The notes beneath the pieces were generated by a model. That model saw only the letters and a list, made by a program, of their open reading frames with translations. It was not told the origin of the DNA and did not search any database. This document shows positions 32,047 through 42,370 of a stretch of 64,000 nucleotides of DNA, in pieces (position 1 is the first letter of the stretch; each line of letters starts with the position of its first letter). A program made the translations under genes and the position numbers. Source of the DNA: Chinchilla lanigera (Eukaryota > Chordata > Mammalia > Rodentia > Chinchillidae); assembly GCF_000276665.1 (NCBI RefSeq), contig NW_004955481.1, forward strand, positions 3,778,154-3,842,153, written 5' to 3'.

Positions 32047-32483
32047 GTAAATTAAAAAATGGACCAAAGATCTAAATAGTAAAACAGAAACATTAAATCT
32101 GCTGGAAAACAGAATAGGTAAAACTCTTGAAGACACTGGTGCAGGCGAAGACTTTATGAATAAAACCCCAACTGCACAGGAACTACCACAAAGAATCAAC
32201 AACTGGAATCTCATCTTATTAAAAAGCTTTTGCATAGCAAGAGAAATCAAGAGTGAAGAGAGAATGCATATTGTAGGAAAAAATGTTTGCCAGCTATTCC
32301 TCAGACAAAGGATTACTATCAAGAACATACAAAAAACTCAAAAAAATCAGACCTCCCAAATTTAAAGACCCAATCAAAAGGGGCATCTGAAATGAACACA
32401 CTTTTTAGGCAACAAAATACAAATGACAAGTAAATATATGAAAAAAGCTCAACATCCCTGGTTATTTGAGAGATGCAGGAACC

Positions 32484-32584
32484 AGGGATATAGCTCAGTG
32501 GCACAAGCACCTGCCTGGCAAGCGCAAGGTCCTGAGTTTGATTCCCAGTACCCAAAAACAAAAAAACAAACAAACAAAAAAAGA
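32484..32584 (+). mobile_element. ID-like SINE in L1, 'ccagggata' subfamily
   Basis: agagatgca repeats at both edges; AAACAAAC tail. Confidence 0.92.
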
Positions 32585-33185
32585 GATGCAAATTAAAACA
32601 ACACTGAGATTCCATCTCAACCTGGAAAAAAATGGCTATTATCAGAAATCAACCAATATCAAATGCTAGAGGGGCTGTGGGGAAAAAGGAACCCTTCTTC
32701 ACTGCTGGTGGGAGTATAGACTGGTACAGCCACTGTGGAGATCAGTGTGGAGATTTCTTTAAAAACTAGGATTGGAGGTCCCATTTGACTCAACTATTTC
32801 CCTGCTGAGTATATTCCCAGAGGAATTAAAAATCATACCAAAAAGATATAAGTGTACCCGTGTTTATAGCAGCACAATTTGTAATAGCTAGATCTTGGAA
32901 ACAACCCAAATACCCATCAACTGAGGAATCGATAAAAAAGACGTGGTCTTTTTCTACAATGGAGTACTACACGAAGCCATAAAAAAGGATACACTGGAGG
33001 CTTTTATAGGTAAATGGATACAACTTGAGACTATACTCATAAGTGAAATAAACCAGACACACATTTGCAAACATCATACTGTCTCCTTAGTGTGAGAAAC
33101 TGAAAGAGTAAATAAGATCCAGATACTGTAAAATGGGAAGAAACTTGAAAAGGAAAGAGAAACTGGGATGGGGTAAAGAAGAAAA

Positions 33186-33243
33186 GAAGGGAAAAGCAAA
33201 AAATATACATATATACATATATATACACACACACACACACAAT
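33186..33243 (+). repeat. (ATATAC)n(AC)n microsatellite in the L1 3' UTR
   Basis: ACATATATACATAT then about ten AC units. Confidence 0.95.
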
Positions 33244-33369
33244 ATAAAGTTAAGTTATACTGCTAATTTCTCTTAGTTCATTGAAAAAAAAGGTTTGTGT
33301 GAATATTGTTTGGACAATTAAATGCCTGTATCTTGTACTCTGAGTATCTAAGTTAAAGATAACAATATA

Positions 33370-33460
33370 GGGCTGCAGATATAGCTCAGTGGTACAAATG
33401 CCTGCCTGGCAGGCGCAAGGTCCTGAGTTCAATTCCCGGTACCAAAAAAAAAAAAAAAAA
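33370..33460 (+). mobile_element. ID-like SINE in L1, 15-bp TSD
   Basis: TSD aaagataacaatata at 33,355-33,369 and 33,461-33,475. Confidence 0.96.
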
Positions 33461-33503
33461 AAAGATAACAATATACAATGTATTAACCATTGTTACCCTC
33501 TTG

Positions 33504-33592
33504 TAATCCTAGCACTCGGGAGGCTGAAGCAGGATGATCACCATGAGTTCGAAGCCAGCCTGGGCTACATAGTGAGACCTCTATCCAGACAG
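33504..33592 (+). mobile_element. 5'-truncated B1-like SINE
   Basis: Starts at TGTAATCCTAGCACTCGGG; one internal unit. Confidence 0.85.
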
Positions 33593-33623
33593 ATCTGGAA
33601 GATATCTAAATTCTGACTCAATA

Positions 33624-33800
33624 GCCAGGTGTGGTGACATACACCTGTAATTCTAGCACTTGGGAGGCTGAGGCAGGAGTATTGCCATCAGTTTGAGGCC
33701 AGCCTGGGCTATATAATGATCTCAAGGCCAGCCTGAACTACATAGTGAGACCCTGTCTCAAAAAAAAAAAAAAAAGAAAAAGAAAAAGAAAAAGAAGTGT
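33624..33800 (+). mobile_element. B1-like SINE
   Basis: Full copy; tail has grown into (AAAAAG)n. Confidence 0.93.
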
Positions 33801-33867
33801 TACTGTTGTGTGCCATTATGATTCGACCAAAACTCTTGTCTCAGTATTGCTCATAATACTAAGACAA

Positions 33868-33945
33868 AATGTCTGGGCTACATAGCAAGACCCTGTCTCA
33901 AAAATCCAAAGTAGTAGTAGTAATAGTAATAGTAATAGTTTAAAA
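33868..33945 (+). repeat. B1 tail fragment with (TAG)/(TAATAG)n
   Basis: GGGCTACATAGCAAGACCC then AGTAGTAGTAATAGTAATAG. Confidence 0.8.
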
Positions 33946-34128
33946 TAAATAAAAATAAATTCTGACTCAACCACAATGGAGAGTCTTGTTAAAGATCTAT
34001 AGCATTTAGTAGAGAACCCAAAAAGGGTTTATCTTAGTAGTAAGATTACATTAGCTCTAGAATAAAGACTCCTCTCCACACACCTTAAGGAAGCTTAAAA
34101 ACAGCCTGATTAAAGTGCAGTTCAGGAG

Positions 34129-34226
34129 GCTGGGGATTTAGCTCAGCGGCACAGCGCCTGCCTGGCAAGTGCGATGTTGTGAGTTCAATTCCCAGTACCA
34201 AGAAAAAATAAAAAATAAAAATAAAG
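34129..34226 (+). mobile_element. ID-like SINE
   Basis: Inserted in or next to an older ID-like copy; 'aaagtg(c/t)ag' recurs on both sides. Confidence 0.92.
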
Positions 34227-34300
34227 TGTAGCTCAGTGGTAGAATGCTTACTTAGTATGCACAATGCCCTGGTGTTGGATCTCCAATACAGCTAAAAAAG
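34227..34300 (+). mobile_element. Old ID-like remnant
   Basis: TAGCTCAGTGGTAGAATGC then CCTGGTGTTGGATCTCC; probably the copy split by the preceding insertion. Confidence 0.7.
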
Positions 34301-34562
34301 AAAAAAAGGAAGAAAGAAGCCAGTATGAAAAGGACCAAACTGACCCATACTAAATCAAAATAATAACTCTTTAAGACTAGAGTTATTAAAAAAAAAAGGC
34401 TAGAGTTATTATTTTACATTTTACAAAAATGTAAAACTGACAACATATTAACATACTATACCTGATAATAACTAAGACATGCAAACAAACTCTCTAAGAA
34501 ACATTCCCCATAACCAATAGAAAAATAGCTCAACAAAAATAGGTCTTATAATGAAACAGAAA

Positions 34563-34745
34563 TTCAGCTAGGCATACTGGTGCATACCTGAAAACCAACA
34601 CTCTACGAGGCTGAGGCAGAAAGATCACAAATTTGAACCTAGTCTAGAAAACTTAGTGAGAGCCTGTCTCAAAATTTAAAGTGGCACGTGGTGGACATGT
34701 ACCTCACTGCAAAGGACCTGGGTTCAATCCACAGTACTACATACA
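34563..34745 (+). mobile_element. Old B1+ID dimer
   Basis: Degraded; ends GGGTTCAATCCACAGTAC. Confidence 0.78.
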
Positions 34746-34795
34746 AACACATATATACATATACATACACATACATACACACACACACACACAGC
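34740..34795 (+). repeat. (CATA)n(CA)n microsatellite
   Basis: ACATATATACATATACATAC then CA units. Confidence 0.95.
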
Positions 34796-34929
34796 AAAAG
34801 TATTAGCAAAGTCATTAATTATCATGAATACCTTCTACAATTTTCCTAAGTATACACAGTAATAAAAGAGAAAAAATAAAATGGAACTTTGAAACATGAA
34901 AAATACAAGCATCTGAAATGAAAATATGA

Positions 34930-35035
34930 GGCTAGGGATATAGCTCAGTGTGGCACAGTGCCTGCCTGGCAAGTGCGAGGTCCTGAGTTTGATTCCCGAT
35001 ACCAAAAAAAAAAAAAAAAGAAAGAAAGAAAGAAA
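34930..35035 (+). mobile_element. ID-like SINE, 'ccagggata' subfamily
   Basis: Poly(A) then (AAAG)n; flanks gaaatgaaaa. Confidence 0.92.
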
Positions 35036-35149
35036 TGAAAACAGGCCTGACAGTATACACAACCAGTGCTGAAAGATCCATAAATCGGACAAAGATCTAT
35101 TAATATTGCATGGAGAAATGGTAAAAGATAACCCAATAAAGGCGTAGAC

Positions 35150-35303
35150 AAGCTTGGCGTGGCGGCGCACACCTGTAATACCAGCACTTGGGAGACTGAG
35201 GCAAGAGGGTCACAGTGAATTTGAGGCCAGCCTAGGCTACAAAGTGAGTTTAAGGCTGGTCTGAACTGCATAGTGAAACCCTGTCTCAAAACAGACAAAA
35301 ACG
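35150..35303 (+). mobile_element. B1-like SINE
   Basis: First of a head-to-tail B1 pair. Confidence 0.93.
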
Positions 35304-35490
35304 CCAGGAGTGGTGGCACACACCTATAATCCCAGCACTCAGGAGACTGAGGCAGGAGGGTCGTTGCGAGTTTGAGATCAGTCTGGGCTACAAAGTGAGC
35401 TTAAGGCCAGCCTCAACTGCATAGTGAGACCTTCTCTCAAAAAGACCAAAGGGGGAAAAAAAAAAATCAAAAAGACAAAAAAAAACACAG
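35304..35490 (+). mobile_element. B1-like SINE
   Basis: Second of the pair, inserted at the A-rich tail of the first. Confidence 0.93.
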
Positions 35491-35737
35491 ACAAAATAAA
35501 ATACAAATGTATAAAATCTCAGAGCAGAACAATATTAAGTATTCTATGTCTGTGGAATATCACATGGCAGAGTGAACTACAAAAGAAAGTACTAGGATAA
35601 CCAAAATTTTCTCAATTTTGATGGAAATTATAAGCCAAATGATTCAAGCGGGTCAATAAATACCACCAGGGTAACTTCAAATCAATACCATGGCACACAA
35701 TAATCAATTTCCTGAAAAATCAATGATAAAAAGCAAG

Positions 35738-35796
35738 TCTGGCCATTTAGCTCAGAGGTAGAGCGATTCATTAGCAAGTGTGAAGTCCTAGGTTCA
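35738..35796 (+). mobile_element. ID-like SINE, left part, split by the RPL18A retrocopy
   Basis: TCTGGCCATTTAGCTCAGAGG ... GTCCTAGGTTCA. The right part (CAATCCTCAGCATC) is at 36,444-36,460. Confidence 0.85.
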
Positions 35797-36431
35797 CTTT
35801 TTTGTGTGTGGGTGGCGGCAATCGAGAAGGCGGTGCCATGAAGGCCTCAAGCACACTCCAGGAGTACAAGGTGATGGGGCGCTGCCTGCCCACCCCAAAG
35901 TGCCACATGCCGCCTCTCTACCACATGCGGATCTTCACACCCAACCATGTCGTCGCCAAGTCCCACTTCTGGTACTTCGTGTCCCAGCTGAAGATGATGA
36001 AGAAATCCTCAGCAGAGATCCTCTAGTGCGGGCAGGTGTTGGAGAGGTCTCCACTGCGGGTGAAGAACTTCGGCATCTGGCTGCGCTACAACTCCCGCAG
36101 TGGCACCCACAACATGTACCCGGAGTACGGCGACCTGACCACGGCGGGTGCCGTCACCCAGTGCTACCGGGACATGGGCGCCCAGCACAGTGCCAGCGCC
36201 CACTCCATCCAGATCCTGAAGGTGGAGGAAATCGCGGCCAGCAAGTGCCTCCGGCCCACTGCCAAGCAGTTCCACGACTCGAAGATCAAGTTCTCGCTGC
36301 CCTACCAGGTCCTGGGTCGCCAGCACAAGCCCTGCTTCACCACCAAGAGGCCTAACACCTTCTTCTAGGGGCGGCCAGGGCTGTGCCAATAAACTCAGCG
36401 CCGTTCTTGAATTTAAAAAAAAAAAAAAAAA
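35797..36431 (+). pseudogene. RPL18A: RPL18A processed pseudogene (full-length retrocopy)
   Basis: Intronless copy of the mRNA for ribosomal protein eL20 (RPL18A), a 60S subunit protein. It begins with CTTTTTT, like the 5' terminal oligopyrimidine start of ribosomal protein mRNAs, then a short 5' UTR and ATG at 35,838. The frame covers 176 codons, the family's normal length, and ends at TAG 36,366-36,368 after PNTFF. Recognisable stretches are [33 protein letters not shown] and [10 protein letters not shown]. One nonsense change makes codon 63, normally tyrosine, TAG (36,024-36,026), cutting the product to 62 residues; no frameshift was seen. Several further missense changes are present. AATAAA at 36,388-36,393 and a poly(A) tail at about 36,415-36,433 follow. 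A perfect 14-bp TSD, aagtcctaggttca, lies at 35,783-35,796 and 36,432-36,445. GC content is far above its surroundings, as expected of recent arrival. Confidence 0.97.
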
Positions 36432-36470
36432 AGTCCTAGGTTCAATCCTCAGCATCTCTTTCTCTCTCTT

Positions 36471-36556
36471 GGGCTGGGGATACAAGCTCAGGGGCATAAG
36501 CGCCTGCCTGGCAAGCGTAAGGTCCTGAGTTCAATTCCTGGTACAAAAAAAACAAG
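36471..36556 (+). mobile_element. ID-like SINE
   Basis: GGGCTGGGGATACAAGCTCAG; tail short. Confidence 0.9.
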
Positions 36557-36564
36557 GAAATTTC

Positions 36565-36648
36565 CCCCCCCTCCCCCTTTTGCTCCCCCTCTCCCTCTCC
36601 TTCTCCCTCTCTCTCTCACTCGCACACACACACATACACACACACACC
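36565..36648 (+). repeat. Pyrimidine tract (CCCTCT)n/(CT)n then (CA)n
   Basis: C-rich, then CT, then CACACACATACACAC. Confidence 0.95.
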
Positions 36649-36654
36649 AAAGTT

Positions 36655-37291
36655 TTAAATCATGAAATATTTAAAGCTCAATTGATCAAGCAATCAATTC
36701 TGGTGCTGGAACTGAAGCCCATCTCAGCCCTATTTAAGGATATGTCTAACATATGTATAAGTGATTTGTATGCTGACAGCTACAAAACACTGATGAAAGA
36801 AATCAAAGACTACCTGAATAATAGAGATACATGACAAGTCATAGGAGACTCAATATTGTCAATACTATCCACAATGATCCAGAGTTCAACAAAGTCCCAT
36901 AAGACCAGCAGCCTTTTTGTAGAAATGGATAAACCAATACTAAAATGGGTATTTTTTTAAAAAAAGCAAAGTACCTAAAACAGTCAAAATAATTCTGAAC
37001 AGAGAATAAACTTGGAAGACTTGTCTGATTTCAAACTTACTACAAAACTATAATAATCAAGATACTGTGTGGCAGGGTCCACTGGCCTTGCAAAAAGAAG
37101 AAAAAAGATACTGTGGCACTGGTATTAAGGATAGAAACTGAAATAAATAGGAAACAACAGAGTTGTAGAAGTAGATTTACGCATATATGGTCAGTTAATT
37201 TTTGAAAAAGGTACACAGAAAATTCAATGGGACAAGGATTGTCTTTTCAACAAATAGTATGAAATATGATTCTGTCTAAAACTCTCATCTC
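36655..37291 (+). mobile_element. Old L1 ORF2 fragment
   Basis: Codes in broken frames for the region around ADSYKTLMKEIKDYLNNRDT, with TTGGAAGACTTGTCTGATTTC and TATATGGTCAGTTAATTTTTG, the ORF2 region after RT. Much more diverged than the 8-12 kb L1s. Confidence 0.82.
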
Positions 37292-37386
37292 GGGGCTGGG
37301 GATTTAGCTCAGCGGCACAGTGCCTGCCTGGCAAGCGCAAGGTCGTGAGTTCTATTCCCGGTACGGGAAAAAAACCAAAACATAAA
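37292..37386 (+). mobile_element. ID-like SINE, near consensus
   Basis: TSD approx aaaactctcatctc / aaaactcttatctc. Confidence 0.95.
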
Positions 37387-37478
37387 GTAAAACTCTTATC
37401 TCACCCTTGAACAAAATTTACTCAAAACAAATACCTAAATGTAAAATCTAAAATTAAATCTGTGTAAAAGAGCATAGG
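37387..37478 (+). mobile_element. Old L1, continuation
   Basis: TGAACAAAATTTACTCAAAAC continues the element of 36,655. Confidence 0.7.
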
Positions 37479-37652
37479 AAAAGCTAAGCATAATGGTGCT
37501 TGCCTGTAATCCCAGCTCCCTGGGAGGCTAAGGCAAGACAATCAAGTTTGAGGCCAGTCTAGGTAATTTAACAAGACTATTGCATGAAAATAAAAACGCC
37601 TGGCATGTAGTTCAGTGGTAGAGAGCCCCCTATGCCTCAAAAAATACAGGAC
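37479..37652 (+). mobile_element. B1+ID dimer
   Basis: B1 half with CAGCTCCCTGGGAGGC, ID half GCCTGGCATGTAGTTCAGTGG. Confidence 0.82.
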
Positions 37653-37654
37653 TT

Positions 37655-37852
37655 TTTTTCTATTTTGATTTACATATATTTTAGGCAATAGTGGGGATCA
37701 AACCCAGTAGTGCTACACTCCCCATCCCTTTTTATTTTGTGAGTTTCACTAAATTGCCTAAACTGGTCTTGAACTTGTGATTCTTCTGCCTCAGTCTCCT
37801 GAGTAGCTGGGATTATAGGCATGTGCTGCTGCCACCATACCTGGCTGCAAAA
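37655..37852 (-). mobile_element. ID+B1 dimer
   Basis: GGCAATAGTGGGGATCAAACC ID half; GAGTTTCACTAAATTGCC B1 half. Confidence 0.82.
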
Positions 37853-37879
37853 TAATTCTTTGATAAAAGTCAAAAGCAG

Positions 37880-37960
37880 AGCTGGGGCTGTGACTCAGTG
37901 ATGGTGCACTTGGCTAGCATGCATAAAGCTATGGATTTGATTTCAACTCTATTAAAAAAA
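37880..37960 (+). mobile_element. Old ID-like SINE
   Basis: GAGCTGGGGCTGTGACTCAG ... TTGATTTCAACTC. Confidence 0.82.
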
Positions 37961-37964
37961 ATCA

Positions 37965-38480
37965 AAAGTACAACTCAATAGAAAGAAACTGACAATTAAT
38001 TTAGACTTCATCAAAACTGAAAATGTTTTTCTTTTGAAAGTTAAAAAATTTTTACAAAGCCATAGACTGAGACATGTTTGCAAAATGTATCTAAAAGAGG
38101 TTTATATCTTAAATAATGAATTACCAACAAAATAATAGGAAAACAAACATCCTACTTCAAAAATAGATGAGGGGGCTGGGGATGTAGGTCAGTGTTTCAG
38201 CACTTGCCTAGAATGCCTAAGGCCCTGGATATTTATTAATTACAAAGAGAAAAACAATAACTTTACAATGGAGAAATGCAGCAGATACCACCTTAAACAA
38301 ATAAGATTAATATCAACAGTACCATGACACATTGAGATAACATATCATACTTCTGATATAATGCACTGAGAAGGGTACAGAATAATTGTGAAGTATTCTT
38401 GACAAAAATATATATCCTCAATCTAATCATTAGAACATGCCAAATAAACTCAAACTGAGATTTTTACTTTATCTTATTTT
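37965..38480 (+). mobile_element. Old L1 3' region, with an ID-like fragment at 38,171-38,232
   Basis: AATTTAGACTTCATCAAAAC, then CTTTACAATGGAGAAATGC and ATATATCCTCAATCTAATCAT, the 3' UTR of old mammalian L1. Confidence 0.7.
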
Positions 38481-38556
38481 TTGTGGGTTGAGGATTGAAT
38501 TTAGGCCTCCTGGAATGCTATGGAAGCTCTACCACTAAGGCATTTCACAGCCTTTG
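38475..38556 (-). mobile_element. Old ID-like SINE
   Basis: GGGTTGAGGATTGAATTTAGG ... CATTTCACAGCC. Confidence 0.75.
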
Positions 38557-38616
38557 AATTGAGAAACATTTTTAAAATTAAAATAAAAAATATTTATTAT
38601 TTAAAATAGTAAATTA

Positions 38617-38772
38617 CAGGCACACACCTGTAATCCCAGCATTCAGGGTATGTGGCAGGAGGATCACCATGAGTTTGAGGCCAATCTGAACTACACAGTG
38701 AGATCCCGTCTCAAGGCTGAGGCCTACACAGTGAGTTCAAGGTTAGCCTAACACCCTTTCTCAAAAAAAAAG
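38617..38772 (+). mobile_element. B1-like SINE
   Basis: Diverged; an internal insertion precedes the second unit. Confidence 0.82.
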
Positions 38773-38799
38773 GCAGATGCTAAGTTCATGCACTGAACT

Positions 38800-38885
38800 A
38801 AAATTGATTTTCTTAGCTTGATAATTATTCTATGGTTATATAAGATTAAGAGGATCTAAGTGAAGAGCATACTTGCATACTTTGT
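38800..38885 (+). mobile_element. Old L1 3' terminus
   Basis: GATAATTATTCTATGGTTATA through TACTTTGTACTAATTT; continues after two B1s at 39,143-39,195. Confidence 0.65.
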
Positions 38886-38889
38886 ACTA

Positions 38890-38985
38890 ATTTTTTTTTT
38901 TTGGTCTTTTTTGTCTTTCTTGAGACAGGGTCTTACTATGCAGTTCAGGCCGGCCTTGAGCTCACCTTTGTAGCCCAGTCTGGTC
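38890..38985 (-). mobile_element. B1-like SINE, partial
   Basis: Cut by the following complete B1 in the same orientation. Confidence 0.88.
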
Positions 38986-39142
38986 TTTCTTTTTTGGCCT
39001 TTTTGAGACAGGGTCTCACTATGCAGCTCAGGCTGGCCTTGAGCTCACTTTGTAGCCCAGGCTGGTCTCGAACTCTCAACGATCCTCCTCCCTCAGTTTC
39101 CCAAGTGCTGGGATTACAGGTGTGTGCCACCACACCCAGCTA
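38986..39142 (-). mobile_element. B1-like SINE, complete
   Basis: Nested in the partial copy; tactaattt flanks the pair. Confidence 0.93.
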
Positions 39143-39262
39143 TACTAATTTGTAAACTTATGCAAAATTTAGAAGTACTAAAAAAAGAATGCCTGACTTT
39201 TATTAGTAAAATATTCAGTTATAATCCCCTGAGAGCTATGTATTAAAATATTCTAGGATTGG

Positions 39263-39375
39263 GCCGGGGATATAGCTCAGTGGCACAAGCACCTGCCTGG
39301 CAAGCACGAGGTTGTGAGTCTGATTCCAGGTAACAAAAAATAAAATAAAATAAAATAAAATAAAATAAAATAAAA
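39263..39375 (+). mobile_element. ID-like SINE with (AAAAT)n tail
   Basis: 'ccagggata' subfamily; TSD aaaatattctaggatt on both sides. Confidence 0.95.
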
Positions 39376-39589
39376 TATTCTAGGATTTACTTGGATTTCT
39401 ATAATTAATCCCATCAAATAATTTTTATAATGCTAATTCCTCTGTACTTAATTTTTATAGTATAATAGAATATTAGCAATTGCATAGATGTATTTTATTC
39501 TAAGCAATTATTGTAATATTTCTTTAAGGGATCAGAGAGACTGAGACAGAGTTGGGACAGACAGAAAAGTAAATTATCCTTCAAAAAAT

Positions 39590-39668
39590 GATAAAGGACT
39601 GAGGATGTAGTAGAGTACAAACTTTATAATGTATACCAAGGCCATCAGCTTAATCTCCAGCACCAAAA
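39590..39668 (+). mobile_element. Old ID-like SINE
   Basis: GGACTGAGGATGTAGTAGAG ... AATCTCCAGCACC. Confidence 0.7.
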
Positions 39669-39723
39669 CAAAATTTGTATTTCCCTTTTCTTTTTATGTA
39701 TCTATTTTAAAATTATTTGCAGT

Positions 39724-39831
39724 GGGGCTGGGGATTTAGCTCAGCAGCACAGCACCTGCCTGGCAAGCGTAAGGTTGTGAGTTCAATTCCTGGTACCGGA
39801 AGAAAAACAAACAAAAAATAAATAAATAAAA
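39724..39831 (+). mobile_element. ID-like SINE
   Basis: TSD approx aaattatttgcag / aaattgtttgcag; lies within an older reverse ID-like copy (39,840-39,915). Confidence 0.94.
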
Positions 39832-39839
39832 TTGTTTGC

Positions 39840-39915
39840 AGCGTAGGGGAGCAACCAAGAGATTTTCACATGCTAAGTAAGCATTCCTCTACTGAACTAC
39901 ACCTCCATCCCCAGA
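39840..39915 (-). mobile_element. Old ID-like SINE
   Basis: AGGGGAGCAACCAAGAGATTT ... CACCTCCATCCCCAG. Confidence 0.7.
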
Positions 39916-40372
39916 AGTATCAATTTTGACCATATGTTATAAGATACAAGTCATTAATATTAAGATTTTATAATGATCCATATTCCACTATCCAAATACA
40001 TACAGTAATTCATTGGGGGGGGGGCAACAAAATTAACCATTTTTATTTCTGTCAAGCTTAATTCAATTTGCTTTTACTGGACATAATTAGACAATTATCA
40101 AATCCAACTGGTAAGCCAAAATAATAATTCATCCAGTATTTACTATACTTTACAATGTGCTAGATGCTGAAGAGTCAAAAATAGGAGAGACCAATATAGG
40201 AAAACTGTGATTTCATTTAACAAATATTTATTAAATAATAAAGATATAAATGTTGACTAGTATAATCCTTACATTGAGGTTACCTTTTTGAGGAAATTTA
40301 CCTCTTTATAGTAGCAAACAGGACACTGAATGTTAACTCCAAAGAGGGAACCTAATTCAGTTTAATAAATTT
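39916..40372. other. Mostly unique DNA; possible MIR/L2 end
   Basis: 40,130-40,235 contains TTTACAATGTGCTAGATGCTG and ACAAATATTTATTAAA, as in MIR/L2 3' ends, reverse sense. No exon. Confidence 0.45.
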
Positions 40373-40373
40373 T

Positions 40374-40531
40374 GCCAGGCATGGTGGCGCACGCCTGTAA
40401 TCCCAGCATGTGGGAGGCTAAGACAGGAGGATCCTTGAGAGTTCGAGACCAGCCCGGGCTACAAAGTAAGCTCAAGGCCAGCCTGAACTGCACCAGCGAG
40501 ACCCTGTCTCAAAAAGACAAAAAAAAAAAAA
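40374..40531 (+). mobile_element. B1-like SINE
   Basis: Near consensus, poly(A) tail. Confidence 0.94.
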
Positions 40532-40706
40532 CTTTACTCAACATAATTTTAAAATTAAACAAGGTTAAAAGACATAAGCCATTTAGTATATTCTATTACT
40601 TGTTGGATTAATTTCTAATATATAACTGCCCCTTTTCTGACAATCCAAATAATTTCTGTAAGACATCTCTGTAAATAAATGCTATTTTCCATAAAAGCTG
40701 ATAGTT

Positions 40707-40813
40707 TTTTTGTTTTTTTTTTTTTTTGGTTTTTCTCCGGTACCGGGAACCGAACTCACGACCTTGTGCTTGCCAGGCAGGCGCTTCTGCCGCTGAGCTA
40801 AATCCCCAGCGCC
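40707..40813 (-). mobile_element. ID-like SINE, near consensus
   Basis: TSD gctgatagtt at both edges; long T run. Confidence 0.95.
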
Positions 40814-40900
40814 TACGCTGATAGTTATTTTTAAAGGTCTTAGTTTTAAAAGCCTTCAATGTGACTACTTTCTTCTACACTTTGAAGAAGGGAAGAATAG

Positions 40901-40988
40901 GGCCAGGGATATAGCTCAGCAGTGTGGTGCCTACCTGGCAAGCAGATGGTCATGAGTTCAACTCCCTGTACCAAAAAAAATTTTTTAA
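40901..40988 (+). mobile_element. ID-like SINE, 'ccagggata' subfamily
   Basis: GGGCCAGGGATATAGCTCAGC. Confidence 0.92.
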
Positions 40989-41510
40989 AGGGAAAAACAG
41001 ACAAACTATACCCTTCTCTCAACAGTAACTATCCTAGATACTTTCAGAGTATTTTATCAGAGGACTTATCTTTTTATCCTATTTATTTTCACCTGCTTAT
41101 TTTTATTGTTTCTGTAATATATCATGTATTTTTATGGTTTTCCATCTGAAATTAAAGAATCAAGTATCTGTGACTTCAAATTTGTGCTCTTTATGTAGAA
41201 AATTGAAAAGGTATCTTCAATACCTACTCAAAAGACAATATTCAAATACTTGAAGGTAGAAAAGCCCCTAAATTACTTTATTAAAGTTTGCAGTTGTACA
41301 TGATGTTAGAAGGTCTTAAATATTTTCTTTCAGACAAAAGGTAAGCCAGTTTCACCGTATCTTCTCTTTGTAATTACTCATAGTACTTTTATGTTTGCCA
41401 AATACTTCAGATCTTAAAAGATTTTTCTTGTTAAGTGAAGCATCTCTCTGCAAATCAAAGGTTTATTTTATGTATTTTCACAGAATATATACAAATAGCT
41501 AAAAAACACA
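40989..41510. other. Unique AT-rich DNA, no gene seen
   Basis: No repeat or exon recognised. Confidence 0.5.
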
Positions 41511-41514
41511 GGAA

Positions 41515-42248
41515 ACCGGGTCATCATTGTTAGTCACTATAGAAATGCAAATCAAACTCACAAAGAGTTACCACTTCACATCTAATAGAATGGCTATAAA
41601 AATACAGAGACTGTGGAGAAACTTGAACCTTTTTACATTTCTGGTAGCAATGTAAAATAGTTCAGTTCATGTGGGAAACAGTTGGCAGTTCCTTAAAAAG
41701 TTAATCACAAATTACCATATGTCCCCACTATTTCATTTCTAGGGATACACTCAAAGACTGAAAACAGGTACCCAAGTAAGTACATGCACAGACATGTTCA
41801 CAGCAGCACTATTCAGAACAGCCAACAGGTAAAAAAACTGCCTAAATATACATCAACAGATGCACTGAAAAACAAAGTACAGTATATACATACAATGGAA
41901 TATTACCCATAAAAAGGAATAAAATACTGACATGCTACAACATAAATGAGGCTCCAAAACATGCTAAAAAGCTAAACAAAAAGCACTGCCTACTGTATAA
42001 TTCCATTTATATGAAGCATCCAGAATAGGTAAATCCATAGACACAGAACGAAGACTGATGACTACCAGATGCAGAGGAGCGGGGACATTAGGAAACGTCT
42101 GCTAAGTAGACACAGGGTTTGCTTTTGTGGTAAGGAAAACGCTTTCAATAGATAGGGTGGCTACACCAACACTGTGAATGAACTATATGCCATTGTATCA
42201 TTGCTCACCTTAAAATGTTTAATTTTATGTTATATGAACCTCATCTCA
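41515..42248 (+). mobile_element. Old L1 3' end
   Basis: ORF2 3' region and 3' UTR of an old mammalian L1: GAATGGCTATAAAAATACAG, CAGCAGCACTATTCAGAAC, ACAATGGAATATTACCC, TAAAATGTTTAATTTTATG. Frame broken. Confidence 0.88.
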
Positions 42249-42249
42249 A

Positions 42250-42370
42250 TTTTTTTTGTTTTTTGAGACAAGGACCTCACTAACACCCAACCTGGCCTAG
42301 CACTCTCGATCCTTCCACCTCAGCATCTCAAATAACGGGCTTTAGGTACATGCTACCACACCCAACTCAT
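42250..42370 (-). mobile_element. Old B1-like monomer
   Basis: TTTTTTGAGACAAGGACC ... GCTACCACACCCAACTC. Confidence 0.75.

Larger units (their letters stand above)
32047..33503 (+). mobile_element. L1 ORF2 end and 3' UTR joined to the 5'-UTR-like start
   Basis: From GACCAAAGATCTAAATAG onward it is collinear with 10,475-12,010 of the younger L1: ORF2 C-terminal region, GTTTATAGCAGCACAATTTG, GGAGTACTACACGAAGCC, then a 3' UTR with GATAACAATATACAATG. Stops and frameshifts throughout. Two ID-like SINEs sit inside it. Confidence 0.88.

Noticed and set aside
35804..36355. 183-codon frame overlapping the RPL18A retrocopy
   Set aside because: A shifted-frame reading of the RPL18A sequence; the true frame starts at 35,838 and is broken at codon 63.
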